64,000 bases of DNA, taken from NCBI GenBank assembly GCA_964430565.1, contig CAYSFD010000018.1, positions 1 through 64,000 of the forward strand, written 5' to 3'. Both the position numbers and the translations under genes were made by a program. Source of the stretch: VBDM01 sp964430565. Lineage in GTDB: Bacteria > Pseudomonadota > Gammaproteobacteria > Burkholderiales > SG8-39. The notes beneath the pieces are model-generated. The model saw only the letters and a program-made list of their open reading frames with translations, ran no database searches and had not been told where the DNA came from. This document shows positions 46,272 to 55,457 of this stretch, piece by piece (position 1 is the stretch's first letter; every line of letters begins with the position of its first letter).

Positions 46272-47213
46272 CTAGCGGCCTTTAGGTGATCCTCCCGGAT
46301 CGAGTGATTCGGATTGCATGCGGATGTAAGTAATCCATGCGTTCCTCCGGTTCGCCTCATCGAACACCGGCAGGTGCGCGAAGCGCGACCAGTCCGTGCG
46401 TTTGTAGACAACGTCGAAGTCCTCGAGCTCCGCGGCCGCAGCGCCCATTTTCTCTCTCAGGAAAACGAGATAGTCGCGCGTCATGCGCAGGTCCACCGCG
46501 GCATCGCGCGAGGCGTCGCCGTGGCCACCGATCAGGACTTTCGGATTGAACTTCACGATGCGATCGATGGCGGCAATCCAGGCGTTGCTGTCCGCTTCAC
46601 CCACGAAAGGTATGCGTCCCGCGAACATCAGGTCGCCGACGAACAGCACGTTCTCCTCTTCGACTACCATCGCGAGGTCCTCGGGCGTGTGCGCCGGGCC
46701 GACCGGAAAGACGCGGAACGTGAGGCCGCCGAGCTTGAATGACGCTTCGCCATCGAGCCAGCGGTCGGCGCTCACCAGGCGCGTGTCCGCGCCGACCCAA
46801 GGCGCGAGCGACGCTCGCCGCTCGGCGAGGCGCAGTTTGGCGGCCTCGGAATCGAGATAGCCTCGCGCCGCGCGGTGCGCCCAGATCTCCGCGCCCGCGT
46901 CCTTGAACGGCTGCAGGCCGTAGAAATGGTCGGCGTGGTAATGGCTGACGATGACGCGCCGGATCGGCGCCGGAGTGATTTTGCGGATTGCCTCGATCAG
47001 CTCCCTGCCGAGCACCGGCGTGCCCAGGGCGTCGAAGACCACCACGCCGTCTTTCGTAACGACGAAGCCGGCGTTCGACGTATGGCCGCGGTTCGCTGCC
47101 GAGGGCACCGCGGTCTCGCCCCGAATGAAGTAGACGTTGTTCGCGACCCGGATCGGTTCCAGCGCGAGAGCGGGCAGCGCGATGCACAACGCCACAGCGA
47201 CGAGGAATCTCAT
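46272..47213 (-). CDS. Exported metallo-beta-lactamase-fold hydrolase
   Basis: 313 residues with signal peptide MRFLVAVALCIALPALA. Zinc ligands of the MBL fold: VSHYHADHFYG, VGPAHTPEDLAM, FVGDLMFAG and IGGHGDASRD. The periplasmic location and motif spacing resemble the quinoprotein-associated MBL hydrolases rather than lactamases. No quinoprotein gene is adjacent. Substrate unknown. Confidence 0.88.
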   Translation of the reverse strand: MRFLVAVALCIALPALALEPIRVANNVYFIRGETAVPSAANRGHTSNAGFVVTKDGVVVFDALGTPVLGRELIEAIRKITPAPIRRVIVSHYHADHFYGLQPFKDAGAEIWAHRAARGYLDSEAAKLRLAERRASLAPWVGADTRLVSADRWLDGEASFKLGGLTFRVFPVGPAHTPEDLAMVVEEENVLFVGDLMFAGRIPFVGEADSNAWIAAIDRIVKFNPKVLIGGHGDASRDAAVDLRMTRDYLVFLREKMGAAAAELEDFDVVYKRTDWSRFAHLPVFDEANRRNAWITYIRMQSESLDPGGSPKGR

Positions 47214-47346
47214 GCAAGCCCCGGATTCGCGTCCATGTTCATGTGCCTCCTTTCGGGTTTTCGATCGCTCATACTTTAACGCACACCGCTAAAAATCCAT
47301 CACTCCGGGGACGTTTGCTTCGCGGCTGACATGTCCCGGAGCGCCC

Positions 47347-48498
47347 CTAGAGCTTGTTCAGGTTCCTTCTCATCCACAAACCCAGAGCGAGATAACCCGC
47401 ACCGAACGCGATGATCGCCGACGCATAGTCGACGAGCCCCACCGCGAGCCCCATCACGGCCGTCCCGATCGCCTGCCCCAGCGCCCAGGCCGAGGAGTAC
47501 ATGGCGACCGCAGTCCCGCGAGCCTGCGGCGCCATTTCGGTCGCCTTGGTCTGCAGGGTGTTGTGCAGCATGTAGAAGGAGAAGCCCAGACCGATAGTGC
47601 AGGCCATCATCGCCGGCCAGGCCGGAACGAGCGCGGTCAGCGTGAAGAATACGCAGCAGGCGATCCCGCCGCGAAGCACGAGGCCGCGCTGCCCGTACTC
47701 CATCAGCAGCCTTCTCACCATCAGCGTGTAGAGGAGCCCGCCGATGCCGAAACCCGCGAGCAGCACACCGGCGAGCGTAAGGCTCACGCCGAAGCGCAGA
47801 TTGAAATAGGCGCCGAGGAACGAAAAGGCGCCGAAGAAGAAAAACGTCTCGATCAGCCCCACCGAGAGGACCGCCCGCACGCGAGGAACGCCCAGCAGGC
47901 GCAGGTGCGTGGCGAACGGGTTGCCCTGGAACTTCGCTCCCGTGTCTTCGCCCCACTGGGCGCGCGTGCGCACGGTGAGCACCGTCGCCACGATCATGAA
48001 CACCGCGCCAATGAGGACGAAGGTGCCGCGCCATCCGAGCAGATCGGTGACTGCGCCGCCGATGACCGGCCCCAGCGCCTGTCCGGTGATCGTGCCCATG
48101 ATGAAGCGCGCGATCACCGGCTGTCGATCGGCGATCGGGACGCGGTCGCCGATGTAGGCCATGCCGAGTATGACCGGCGTGGAGGCGAACAACCCGGTAA
48201 GGAGGCGCATCGCGGCGAGCGAGGAGATGTCCTGCGCGAACGCGCAGCCGAACGAGCCCGCCGCGGCGCCGAAGAGCGTGAGCGTCACCACGCGCAGCTT
48301 GCCAAAACGGTCGCCCAAGGGCCCGTGCACCAGTTGCGCGGCGCCGTAGGCGAGCGCGTAGGCGGTGATGATTACGGCGGTCGCCGACACGCTCGCGCCG
48401 AAGTCGCTCGCGAGCTGCGGCAGCATCGGCTCGACGACGCGCAGCGCGACGCCCGAATTGGCGCTGGCGAGCGCCAGAAGAAAAATGATTTCGCGCAC
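47347..48498 (-). CDS. Major facilitator superfamily transporter
   Basis: 383 residues, about 12 transmembrane helices. AYGAAQLVHGPLGDRFGKLR is the MFS loop 2-3 motif. RTRAQWGEDTGAKFQGNPFA is the central loop. GTG start at 48498. Resembles drug/metabolite efflux members (AraJ/YdhP-like). Substrate unknown. Confidence 0.88.
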   Translation of the reverse strand: MREIIFLLALASANSGVALRVVEPMLPQLASDFGASVSATAVIITAYALAYGAAQLVHGPLGDRFGKLRVVTLTLFGAAAGSFGCAFAQDISSLAAMRLLTGLFASTPVILGMAYIGDRVPIADRQPVIARFIMGTITGQALGPVIGGAVTDLLGWRGTFVLIGAVFMIVATVLTVRTRAQWGEDTGAKFQGNPFATHLRLLGVPRVRAVLSVGLIETFFFFGAFSFLGAYFNLRFGVSLTLAGVLLAGFGIGGLLYTLMVRRLLMEYGQRGLVLRGGIACCVFFTLTALVPAWPAMMACTIGLGFSFYMLHNTLQTKATEMAPQARGTAVAMYSSAWALGQAIGTAVMGLAVGLVDYASAIIAFGAGYLALGLWMRRNLNKL

Positions 48499-48546
48499 GT
48501 GTTATGCGCAGACCGCGGGCCGCGCCTCAGCCGCGGCGCAAGGCAT

Positions 48547-48603
48547 CGTGCGCATGGCGCACGCTACCCTCTTGTCGCGGCTGTAGCGTGCGCCGCGCGC
48601 ACG
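48547..48603. repeat. Inverted repeat, second copy of family R2
   Basis: Arms 48547-48567 (cgtgcgcatggcgcacgcta...) and 48583-48603 (gtagcgtgcgccgcgcgcac...) match those at 42259-42311 but in opposite order, with a 15-nt spacer. It sits between the MFS gene and a TctC gene, both on the minus strand. Confidence 0.85.
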
Positions 48604-48605
48604 CG

Positions 48606-49562
48606 CTAGTTAACCGTCGCGCCGGAGTCGCGCACGACCTTGCCCCACTTGTCATAATCGGCTTTGATGTACGCGGCGAACTGCTCGGACGTGTCCGGGG
48701 CGGGCTCCATGCCGGTCGTGGCGAGCAGCTTCTTCACTTCGTCGGTGCGCAGCAGCTTGCCGATCTCGCCGTTCAGCTTGGCGGTGATTTCCTGCGGCGT
48801 TCCGGCCGGCGCAAGCAGGCCGATCCACACGATCGCCTCATAGCCGGGAACGCCCGCCTCGGCGATAGTAGGCACCTCGGACATCTCGGGCGAGCGCTGG
48901 GCCGTGCTGACGCCGAGCGCTTTGAGCCTTCCCGATTTCATGTGCGGAATCGCGATCGGCGTGCCGACGAAGCTCACCTTGACGATGCCGGCGACCAGAT
49001 CCTGCTGCGCCGGGCCGCTGCCCTTGTAGGGAACGTGCGTCAGATCGATCCCCGCCATGTGTGTGAACAGCGCCGTGACCAGGTGCTGAGCGCTGCCGTT
49101 GCCCGAGCTCGCGAAATCGATCTTGCCGGGCTGCTGCTTGGCGAGCGCGATCAGCTCCTTCACCGAACCCACTCCGAGCGAGGGATGCACGACCAGGACG
49201 TAGCACCCGGAAGCGATGCGGATCACGAAAGTGAAGTCGGTGAGTGCGTTGTAAGGCAGCTTCTTGTACACGTGCGGGGTGATCACGAAAGGCGAGGCGG
49301 TGAGGAGCAGCGTATAGCCGTCCGGATTGGCCTTGGCCACGAAGTCCGAACCGATCGTGCCTCCCGCTCCGGCGCGGTTCTCTACGTAGAACTGCTGCCC
49401 GAGCGTCTCGGAGAGCTTCTGGGCGATGATGCGGCCAGGAACATCGGTCGTGCCGCCCGGCGAGAGCGGAATCACGATGCGCACCGGACGGGATGGATAG
49501 GGCTGTGCTGTCGCCGTCGCAACGAGCAGCAAGGCGAGGACGGGGATGGAAAGCATGCGCAT
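48606..49562 (-). CDS. Bug/TctC-family periplasmic binding protein
   Basis: 318 residues; signal peptide ends at ATATAQ. Loops YPSRPVRIVIPLSPGGTTDV, ENRAGAGGTIGSDFVAKANPD and HVPYKGSGPAQQDLVAGIVK mark the family. It starts 4 nt after the alpha/beta hydrolase stop, so the two are one operon and the ligand may be the hydrolase substrate or product. Confidence 0.9.
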   Translation of the reverse strand: MRMLSIPVLALLLVATATAQPYPSRPVRIVIPLSPGGTTDVPGRIIAQKLSETLGQQFYVENRAGAGGTIGSDFVAKANPDGYTLLLTASPFVITPHVYKKLPYNALTDFTFVIRIASGCYVLVVHPSLGVGSVKELIALAKQQPGKIDFASSGNGSAQHLVTALFTHMAGIDLTHVPYKGSGPAQQDLVAGIVKVSFVGTPIAIPHMKSGRLKALGVSTAQRSPEMSEVPTIAEAGVPGYEAIVWIGLLAPAGTPQEITAKLNGEIGKLLRTDEVKKLLATTGMEPAPDTSEQFAAYIKADYDKWGKVVRDSGATVN

Positions 49563-49566
49563 GGAA

Positions 49567-50511
49567 TCAACCTCTGTAGACAGGGTCCGGTTGCGAAAAG
49601 AACGAGTGCAGGATGTGATACACCATCAGGTAGTTCTTCTGATGGAAACTCGCGTGCGAGATGCCCGCCATCACCGTGAACTGCTTGTCCGGATTCGGCA
49701 GGCGCTTGAAGAATTCCATCAGATCGTCCACGGCGGCGATTCCGTCCCATTGACCGCGCATGATCATCGTGGGCGCGGCGATCTTCGCAGGGTCGACGAT
49801 CGGCAGCTTCGAGCACATGTCCACATAGGTCCCGGTCGGCACCGAATCGTCGAGAGCAACGATGGCATCGGCGAAGGCATTCACCGTGGCCTCGTCCGCC
49901 GTCCCGGGGTGGTCGCGGGAAAAGATGCTGCGCACGAAAGCGCGGTCGATCGGCCGGCGGTTCTTCGAGGAGAACTCGGGCAGCTTCTTCTTCCTTTCGG
50001 CGAGCGTCGGGCTGCCCTCGCCCGTCCATACGAAAGCGTCGAGCGCAAGGCGCGCGACGCGCTCCGGATGCGCTTGAGCGAACAGCGCTGCCCGGAGCGC
50101 CCCCGAGGAGATGCCGTATACGAGCAGCTTGCCCGCCCCGGTCTTTTTCAGAATGTAGTCGCTGCCGGCGGCGAGATCGTCGGCGCCGTTCGGGATGTCG
50201 CAGTTGATCGCGCGCGACTTGTCGGAGCGCCCATAGCCCTCGTGGTCCATGCACCAGGCGTCGAAGCCGCGCGCGGCGAACCAGTCCATCACCGATGAAT
50301 CGGGGCGTCCCGGAACTTTCAGATCAAAAGTCGGTTGCGAAGCCATCGAAGAGCCGTGCACGAAAAGCACGGTGCCGCGCTTCTGCGTCCCCGCGGCGGG
50401 CGGCTTTTGCCAGAGAAAGAGCCTGATGCTCTCGTTATGTGTGCCGCCCTTGCTGGTCCAGTGTTCCTGTCCTGCAACCGCTGGGCGCGCTGCCGATGCG
50501 ACCTCGTTCAC
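49567..50511 (-). CDS. Alpha/beta hydrolase
   Basis: 314 residues. VLFVHGSSMASQPTFDL is the oxyanion region, LLVYGISSGALRAALFA holds the nucleophile Ser, MIMRGQWDGIAAVDDL the Asp and MAGISHASFHQKN the His. FDAWCMDHEGYGRSDKS is a typical lid-side motif. No signal peptide. Substrate unknown; it is translationally linked to a TctC gene. Confidence 0.88.
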   Translation of the reverse strand: MNEVASAARPAVAGQEHWTSKGGTHNESIRLFLWQKPPAAGTQKRGTVLFVHGSSMASQPTFDLKVPGRPDSSVMDWFAARGFDAWCMDHEGYGRSDKSRAINCDIPNGADDLAAGSDYILKKTGAGKLLVYGISSGALRAALFAQAHPERVARLALDAFVWTGEGSPTLAERKKKLPEFSSKNRRPIDRAFVRSIFSRDHPGTADEATVNAFADAIVALDDSVPTGTYVDMCSKLPIVDPAKIAAPTMIMRGQWDGIAAVDDLMEFFKRLPNPDKQFTVMAGISHASFHQKNYLMVYHILHSFFSQPDPVYRG

Positions 50512-50583
50512 GTCAACTCCCCGGAAAAGTCGAAGTCTAGCACCGAGCGCCGGCGCGACGCGCGCCGCGGAGTCTCCCGCAGT

Positions 50584-51468
50584 TCACGAACAATCGAACC
50601 GCACGAGTTCCTTCGCCTTGCCGGTCGATGTGCCGAATCCGATCTTGCCCCGCCCGCGCAGCAGGACCCGATCGTGGCGCAACTGTAACTCGTTGTGTCC
50701 TTCCATCGCCACGTAGGTGCCGTTGGTCGATTCGTCGATCAGGACAAACTGGAGCCCGCTGCGCTCGATGCGCGCGTGACTGCGCGACGCCGTCTTTTCG
50801 GGTACCACGACGTCGCAGGTCTTGTCGCGGCCCATCGTGAGCACCGTCTTGCCTTCCGGGAAACTCATGGTCCGCTCGCCGATCTCCAGCGTCAGCATCG
50901 CCTTCACGTTGGCGCTGGAGGCGAGCCCCGCCACCTGCGTTGCGTCTTCGGTATCGCCCCACAGCAGCTCGTAGACGCGCACGGCCTCCTGCTTGCCTTT
51001 TACGTTAATTGTGTCCAGATCGCGCAGGTATATCCGCTGGGTGGTGGACAGCGTGTTCGCGGTGGCGCCGCTGGTGAGAATCTGGCCGCTCTTGGCGAGA
51101 CTGGTAAGCCGCGCCGCGGTGTTGACTCCATCCCCCAGGAAGTCCGCCTTGTCTTCCAGGACCGGGCCGAAATGAAAACCGATGCGTATGGCGAACTTCA
51201 CGCCGGCTACCGGCGGCAGGGCGCTCACCCGCAGCTGCATGTCCCGCGCCGCCGCGCTCGCGACCTCGGGCCTGGCGAACACCACCATGATCTCATCGCC
51301 GATGGTCTTGACCACCTGGCCCTCGCGCCTCGCCACGATCTCGCGAAGCTCGCCAAGGCAAGCCTCTATGGCCTTGGCGGCGGGTTTGTCGCCGAGCTTC
51401 TCGTAGAGAGCCGTGCTGCCGCTCACGTCGGCAAACAGGATCGCACGTTCCTTGGAGACGAGGGTCAT
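50584..51468 (-). CDS. Class III adenylate/guanylate cyclase with C-terminal FHA domain
   Basis: 294 residues from MTLVSKERAILFADVSGS. The cyclase domain (about 8-175) keeps both metal Asp residues (FADVSGST and KTIGDEIMVVF) and the transition-state Asn/Arg (DGVNTAARLTS). The FHA domain (about 205-285) shows LTMGRDKTCDVVV, KTASRSHARIERSG and LIDESTNGTYV, which bind phosphothreonine. No membrane segment. cNMP synthesis is probably controlled through a phosphorylated partner; no Ser/Thr kinase is nearby. Confidence 0.92.
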   Translation of the reverse strand: MTLVSKERAILFADVSGSTALYEKLGDKPAAKAIEACLGELREIVARREGQVVKTIGDEIMVVFARPEVASAAARDMQLRVSALPPVAGVKFAIRIGFHFGPVLEDKADFLGDGVNTAARLTSLAKSGQILTSGATANTLSTTQRIYLRDLDTINVKGKQEAVRVYELLWGDTEDATQVAGLASSANVKAMLTLEIGERTMSFPEGKTVLTMGRDKTCDVVVPEKTASRSHARIERSGLQFVLIDESTNGTYVAMEGHNELQLRHDRVLLRGRGKIGFGTSTGKAKELVRFDCS

Positions 51469-51578
51469 CGCGGGTTGCTTCGCACCGCAAACGCTCGTGT
51501 ATGAGCGCAACGCATTTTGGTAAAGTATCACCTATTTTCCGGGGCCTGCCTATGGCGGGTTCCTGCGGCGGAGATCCC

Positions 51579-53051
51579 ATGAACGCCAACACCAAGGTTG
51601 CCGAGCGCAAGTGCTACATCAACGGCCGATTCGTCGCCAGCGGCAAGCAGTTCCCCAAGATCAACCCGGTGGACGGCACCGTGGTCGCGCAGGTGCACGA
51701 GGCCGATCGTGCCATGGTGGACGAGGCGGTGCGCGGAGCGAAGGCCGCGTTGAAGGGCCCCTGGGGGAAGATGGCCTTGCAGGCGCGCGTCGATCTGCTG
51801 CGCAAGGTTGCGGAGGGCATCGAGCGCCGCTTCGAAGATTTTCTCACCGCCGAGGTCGCCGACACCGGGAAACCCGTGTCGCTCGCGAGCCACCTCGACA
51901 TCCCGCGCGGCGCGGCGAACTTCCGAGTCTTTGCCGACATCGTGCGCACCTACGGCACCGAGTCCTACTTTCTCGATACGCCCGACGGCAAAGGCGCGGT
52001 CAACTACGCGATGCGCAAGCCCCTCGGTGTGGTCGGCGTGATCGCGCCCTGGAATCTGCCGCTTTTGCTTCTCACCTGGAAGCTCGCGCCCGCGCTCGCC
52101 TGCGGCAACACGATCGTGGCGAAACCCTCCGAGGAGACGCCTTCGACCGCGACGCTGCTCGCCGAAGTCATGCACGACGCGGGCGTGCCTGCGGGCGTGT
52201 ACAACGTCGTGCACGGCTTCGGGCCCGATTCGGCGGGTGAATTCATCACCACCCACCCGGAGGTGAACGGGATCACCTTCACCGGCGAGACGACCACGGG
52301 CGCGGCGATCATGAAGGCGGTCGCGCCTACGGTGAAACCGATCTCCTTCGAGTTGGGCGGGAAGAACCCCGGCATCGTGTTCGCCGACTGCGATTTCGAC
52401 GCCGCGGTGGCCGGCATGTCGAATGCCATCTTCTCCAACACCGGGCAGGTGTGCCTCGCACCCGAGCGCGTCTACGTCGAGCGGCCGATTTTCGAGCGCT
52501 TCGTCGCCGCGCTGAAGGCGAAAGCGGAAAGCCTCGTGCTCGGCTTCCCGCAGGACGCGAACACCAACCTGGGGCCGCTGATCTCGAAGCAGCACCGCGA
52601 TAAGGTGCTAGCCTACTACGAGCTGGCGAAGCAGGAAGGCGCCAAGGTGGTCACCGGCGGCGGCGTGCCCAAGTTCGGCGACGCGCGCGATAACGGCGCC
52701 TGGATCCAGCCGACACTGTGGACCGGGCTCCCCGAAACCGCGCGCACCGTGCGCGAGGAGATCTTCGGCCCCTGCGCCCACATCGCACCTTTCGACCGCG
52801 AGGAAGAAGCCGTCGAGATGGCGAACAACACGCCCTACGGCCTCGCCTCCACGGTGTGGACGCGCGACCTTTCGCGCGGCCACCGCGTCGGCCAGGCGAT
52901 GGAGGTCGGCATCTCCTGGGTCAACTGCTGGTTCCTGCGCGACCTGCGCACGCCTTTCGGCGGGACGAAGCTCTCCGGCATCGGCCGCGAGGGCGGGCTG
53001 CATTCGCTCAATTTTTACTCCGAGTCGACCAACGTCTGTATCAAACTCTAA
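51579..53051 (+). CDS. 2-aminomuconate/2-hydroxymuconate semialdehyde dehydrogenase
   Basis: 490 residues from MNANTKVAERKCYING with GGAG upstream; the frame is open from 51501. ALDH motifs: APWNLPLLLLTWKLAPALAC, SFELGGKNPGIVFADCDFD (Glu) and NTGQVCLAPERVYVE (catalytic Cys). The C-terminal SGIGREGGLHSLNFYSESTN is characteristic of the AmnC/NbaE/XylG group. The following 3-hydroxyanthranilate dioxygenase gene (12 bp) favours 2-aminomuconate semialdehyde as substrate. Confidence 0.9.
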   Translation: MNANTKVAERKCYINGRFVASGKQFPKINPVDGTVVAQVHEADRAMVDEAVRGAKAALKGPWGKMALQARVDLLRKVAEGIERRFEDFLTAEVADTGKPVSLASHLDIPRGAANFRVFADIVRTYGTESYFLDTPDGKGAVNYAMRKPLGVVGVIAPWNLPLLLLTWKLAPALACGNTIVAKPSEETPSTATLLAEVMHDAGVPAGVYNVVHGFGPDSAGEFITTHPEVNGITFTGETTTGAAIMKAVAPTVKPISFELGGKNPGIVFADCDFDAAVAGMSNAIFSNTGQVCLAPERVYVERPIFERFVAALKAKAESLVLGFPQDANTNLGPLISKQHRDKVLAYYELAKQEGAKVVTGGGVPKFGDARDNGAWIQPTLWTGLPETARTVREEIFGPCAHIAPFDREEEAVEMANNTPYGLASTVWTRDLSRGHRVGQAMEVGISWVNCWFLRDLRTPFGGTKLSGIGREGGLHSLNFYSESTNVCIKL

Positions 53052-53063
53052 CGTCGCGCCACC

Positions 53064-53576
53064 GTGCTGAAAGCCCTCGACTTTCCGAATTGGATCGAAG
53101 AGCACCGGCATCTGCTCAAGCCGCCGGTCGGCAACGCTCAAGTCTGGCAGGACACCGATTTCATCGTCACCATCGTCGGCGGTCCCAACCAGCGCACCGA
53201 CTTTCACGACGACCCGTACGAGGAATTCTTCTACCAGATGAAGGGCAACGCTTTCCTCAATATCATGGAGGACGGCAAACCCGGGCGAATCGAATTGAAA
53301 GAAGGCACGATCTTTCTTTTGCCGCCGCATGTGCGCCACTCGCCGCAGCGCCCCGAGGCCGGGAGCGTGTGCCTGGTGATCGAGCGCACGCGGCCCGAAG
53401 GCGTGAAGGACGGATTCGAGTGGTACTGTCTCGAATGTCACGCGCTGCTCTACCGCGCGGAGGTGCAGTTGAAAAGCATCGTTAGGGACCTTCCACCGCT
53501 TTTCGATCGGTTCTACGCGAGCCAGGCGCAGCGCACGTGCAAGAACTGCGGCGCGGTTCATCCCGGGAAAGGTTGA
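53064..53576 (+). CDS. nbaC: 3-hydroxyanthranilate 3,4-dioxygenase
   Basis: 170-residue cupin that opens 3-hydroxyanthranilate to 2-amino-3-carboxymuconate semialdehyde. Fe(II) ligands are in TDFHDDPYEEFFYQMKGN (His, Glu) and LLPPHVRHSPQRPE (His). The C-terminal rubredoxin-like pairs (WYCLECHALL and TCKNCGAVH) of bacterial HAO are present. GTG start. The decarboxylase needed between this step and the neighbouring dehydrogenase is not in the window. Confidence 0.95.
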   Translation: MLKALDFPNWIEEHRHLLKPPVGNAQVWQDTDFIVTIVGGPNQRTDFHDDPYEEFFYQMKGNAFLNIMEDGKPGRIELKEGTIFLLPPHVRHSPQRPEAGSVCLVIERTRPEGVKDGFEWYCLECHALLYRAEVQLKSIVRDLPPLFDRFYASQAQRTCKNCGAVHPGKG

Positions 53577-53580
53577 GGCC

Positions 53581-54651
53581 TTGATCTCGCCGCGGGTCGA
53601 CCAGCACCGCGAGGCGGCTGCCCACGCCGGCTTGAGCTACGTCACCGACGGCCTCGCCGGAATCCGGCGAAAACGCGCGGGCAAGGGCTGGGCCTTCTAC
53701 GCGCCGAACGGCGCGCGCATCACCTCGGCGGCCGAGCGCAAGCGCATCAACGCACTCGTCATCCCGCCCGCGTGGACCGACGTCTGGATCAGCCCGGATC
53801 CCGACGGCCACATCCAGGCCACCGCGCGCGACGCCCGCGGGCGAAAGCAGTACCGCTATCACCCCTTGTATCGCGAGACGCGCGACAAGTCCAAATTCCG
53901 CCGCATGCTCGAATTCAGCGAGACCCTCCCGGAGATCCGCGACCGCGTGGAGCGCGACCTGCGCGCGCGCGACCTGACGCGCCGCCAGATCCTCGCCACC
54001 GTGGTGCGGCTGCTGGACAAGACGCTGATCCGTGTCGGCAACGACGAATACGCCCGCGACAACCGCTCCTTCGGGCTCACCACCATGCGCGGGCGCCACC
54101 TCGAGATCAAGGGCGCGAAGCTGCACTTCACTTTCCGCGGCAAGAGTGGCGTGAACCATGCGATCGCGATCACCGACCGCCGCCTTGCGCGCATCATCCA
54201 GCAGTGCCAGGACCTCCCCGGGCACGAGCTGTTCCAGTACCTGGACACCTCCGGCAAGCGCCAGACGATCTCCTCGGACGACGTCAACGCCTATCTCCGT
54301 GAGATCACCGGGCGTGACATCACGGCCAAGGACTTCCGCACCTGGGCGGGCACCATGCTCGCCGCGCGAGAGCTCTTCGCGCTCGGCCCGGCGAAAAGCC
54401 AGCGCGAAGCCGAGCGCAACATGATCCGGGCGATCGACGCCGTGGCGAAGCGCCTCGGCAACACGCGCGCGACCTGCCGCAAATACTATGTCCACCCCGG
54501 CCTGGTGCGCGCCTACCTCCAGGGCCTCACCGCCCCCCTCTCCCCTACGCCGCTGCCGCAGAAGGCACGCCACGAACACCCCACCGCGGCGCTACGGCGC
54601 GACGAAATCGCGGTGCTGCAGTTCCTGCAGGAAGACGCGGCCGAAGCCTGA
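53581..54651 (+). CDS. DNA topoisomerase IB (poxvirus type)
   Basis: 356 residues; TTG start 4 nt after the preceding stop. The N-terminal domain contains YVTDGLAGIRRKRAGKGWAF. Catalytic residues: LIRVGNDEYARDNRSFG (Arg), FRGKSGVNHAI (Lys), DFRTWAGTMLAARELF (Arg) and CRKYYVHPGLV (nucleophile Tyr about 305). Relaxes supercoils through a 3'-phosphotyrosine. Not part of a catabolic pathway; it borders the cassette array. Confidence 0.93.
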   Translation: MISPRVDQHREAAAHAGLSYVTDGLAGIRRKRAGKGWAFYAPNGARITSAAERKRINALVIPPAWTDVWISPDPDGHIQATARDARGRKQYRYHPLYRETRDKSKFRRMLEFSETLPEIRDRVERDLRARDLTRRQILATVVRLLDKTLIRVGNDEYARDNRSFGLTTMRGRHLEIKGAKLHFTFRGKSGVNHAIAITDRRLARIIQQCQDLPGHELFQYLDTSGKRQTISSDDVNAYLREITGRDITAKDFRTWAGTMLAARELFALGPAKSQREAERNMIRAIDAVAKRLGNTRATCRKYYVHPGLVRAYLQGLTAPLSPTPLPQKARHEHPTAALRRDEIAVLQFLQEDAAEA

Positions 54652-54830
54652 AGTCCGCGCTCCCGGGTTCCAGAGCAGTCGGTTTGCGTTTTGCACTGCG
54701 CTTACACTAACACCTTGATCAGCTTGAAGGATGACCAGGGATCGGAGCAGAATGGCGCTTTGCAAACCGCCCAAAGTGTCAACTATTTTGTCAACCAATT
54801 CACGTTGAGGCGCCACTGAAGGGAACGTCG

Positions 54831-55346
54831 ATGACTGAGAACCTGTTGGGCGCGGAGGTATTACCTGGAAACGCGTGCTTTGGCTGTGGGCAAGAGAACG
54901 CGAACGGTCTGCGGGTCGCGATATTCCGAGATCCGGAGAATCCGAAACGTATCCTCGGGGAGTTCGATCCTCAGCACTACATGATTGGTTTTCCCGGGAT
55001 TACTCACGGCGGTGCTATCTACACGGCCTTAGATTGCATGGCTACCTGGAGTGGGATGGTGTTGCGAACGACGAAGGCCATGTGGATCCTTCGGTCAGCA
55101 ACGATGAAGTACCACCGTCCAGCTTTTCAGGGTAAACCGATTTCACTGTCAGCGGTCATTGAGAAAGAAGGTGACCAGTGGGAGGCGATAGAGGTCCGAG
55201 CCGAGGCGCGCGACTCGCAGAGGGAATTGTTGGCGGAAGGGAGTTTCAAAGTGATTCCGGTTTCGCCTGAGAAGTTCAAGGCGATGATCGGCATCGACAA
55301 GCTACCTGAAGGCTGGGCCCGCTGGCTCGGCGATGGGTGCGCCTAA
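54831..55346 (+). CDS. Hotdog-fold (PaaI-type) thioesterase-like protein, cassette 1
   Basis: 171 residues. ACFGCGQENANGLRVAIF and GFPGITHGGAIYTALDCMAT mark the PaaI/4HBT family; the helix following HGG carries Asp in place of the usual acidic residue. The TAA stop is part of the attC R'' box. The ATG lies 27 bp after the cassette junction. The 54652-54803 stretch before it holds an 8-bp inverted repeat (cggtttgc/gcaaaccg) and no gene. Confidence 0.82.
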   Translation: MTENLLGAEVLPGNACFGCGQENANGLRVAIFRDPENPKRILGEFDPQHYMIGFPGITHGGAIYTALDCMATWSGMVLRTTKAMWILRSATMKYHRPAFQGKPISLSAVIEKEGDQWEAIEVRAEARDSQRELLAEGSFKVIPVSPEKFKAMIGIDKLPEGWARWLGDGCA

Positions 55347-55430
55347 CTCAAGGTCGAACGGACGGGCCGCCAGCATCGCGCCAAGTCAATAGGCCGTGCT
55401 GGCCCGCCGTTCACCACGACGTTAGAGCGC
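55339..55430 (+). other. attC-like site 1
   Basis: R'' gcgcctaac (55339-55347) fits RYYYAAC. R' gttagagcgc (55421-55430) is close to GTTRRRY. Between them cgaacggacgggccgccagc pairs with gctggcccgccgttca through a long imperfect stem. The arms of the site are about 90 bp apart overall, within the attC length range. Confidence 0.7.
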
Positions 55431-55457
55431 AATGACATCGAAGCACAGGCAAACACT

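Noticed and set aside
54652..54803. attI site or an extra attC before the first cassette
   Set aside because: An 8-bp inverted repeat (cggtttgc/gcaaaccg) is present, but no RYYYAAC box complementary to the junction could be found.
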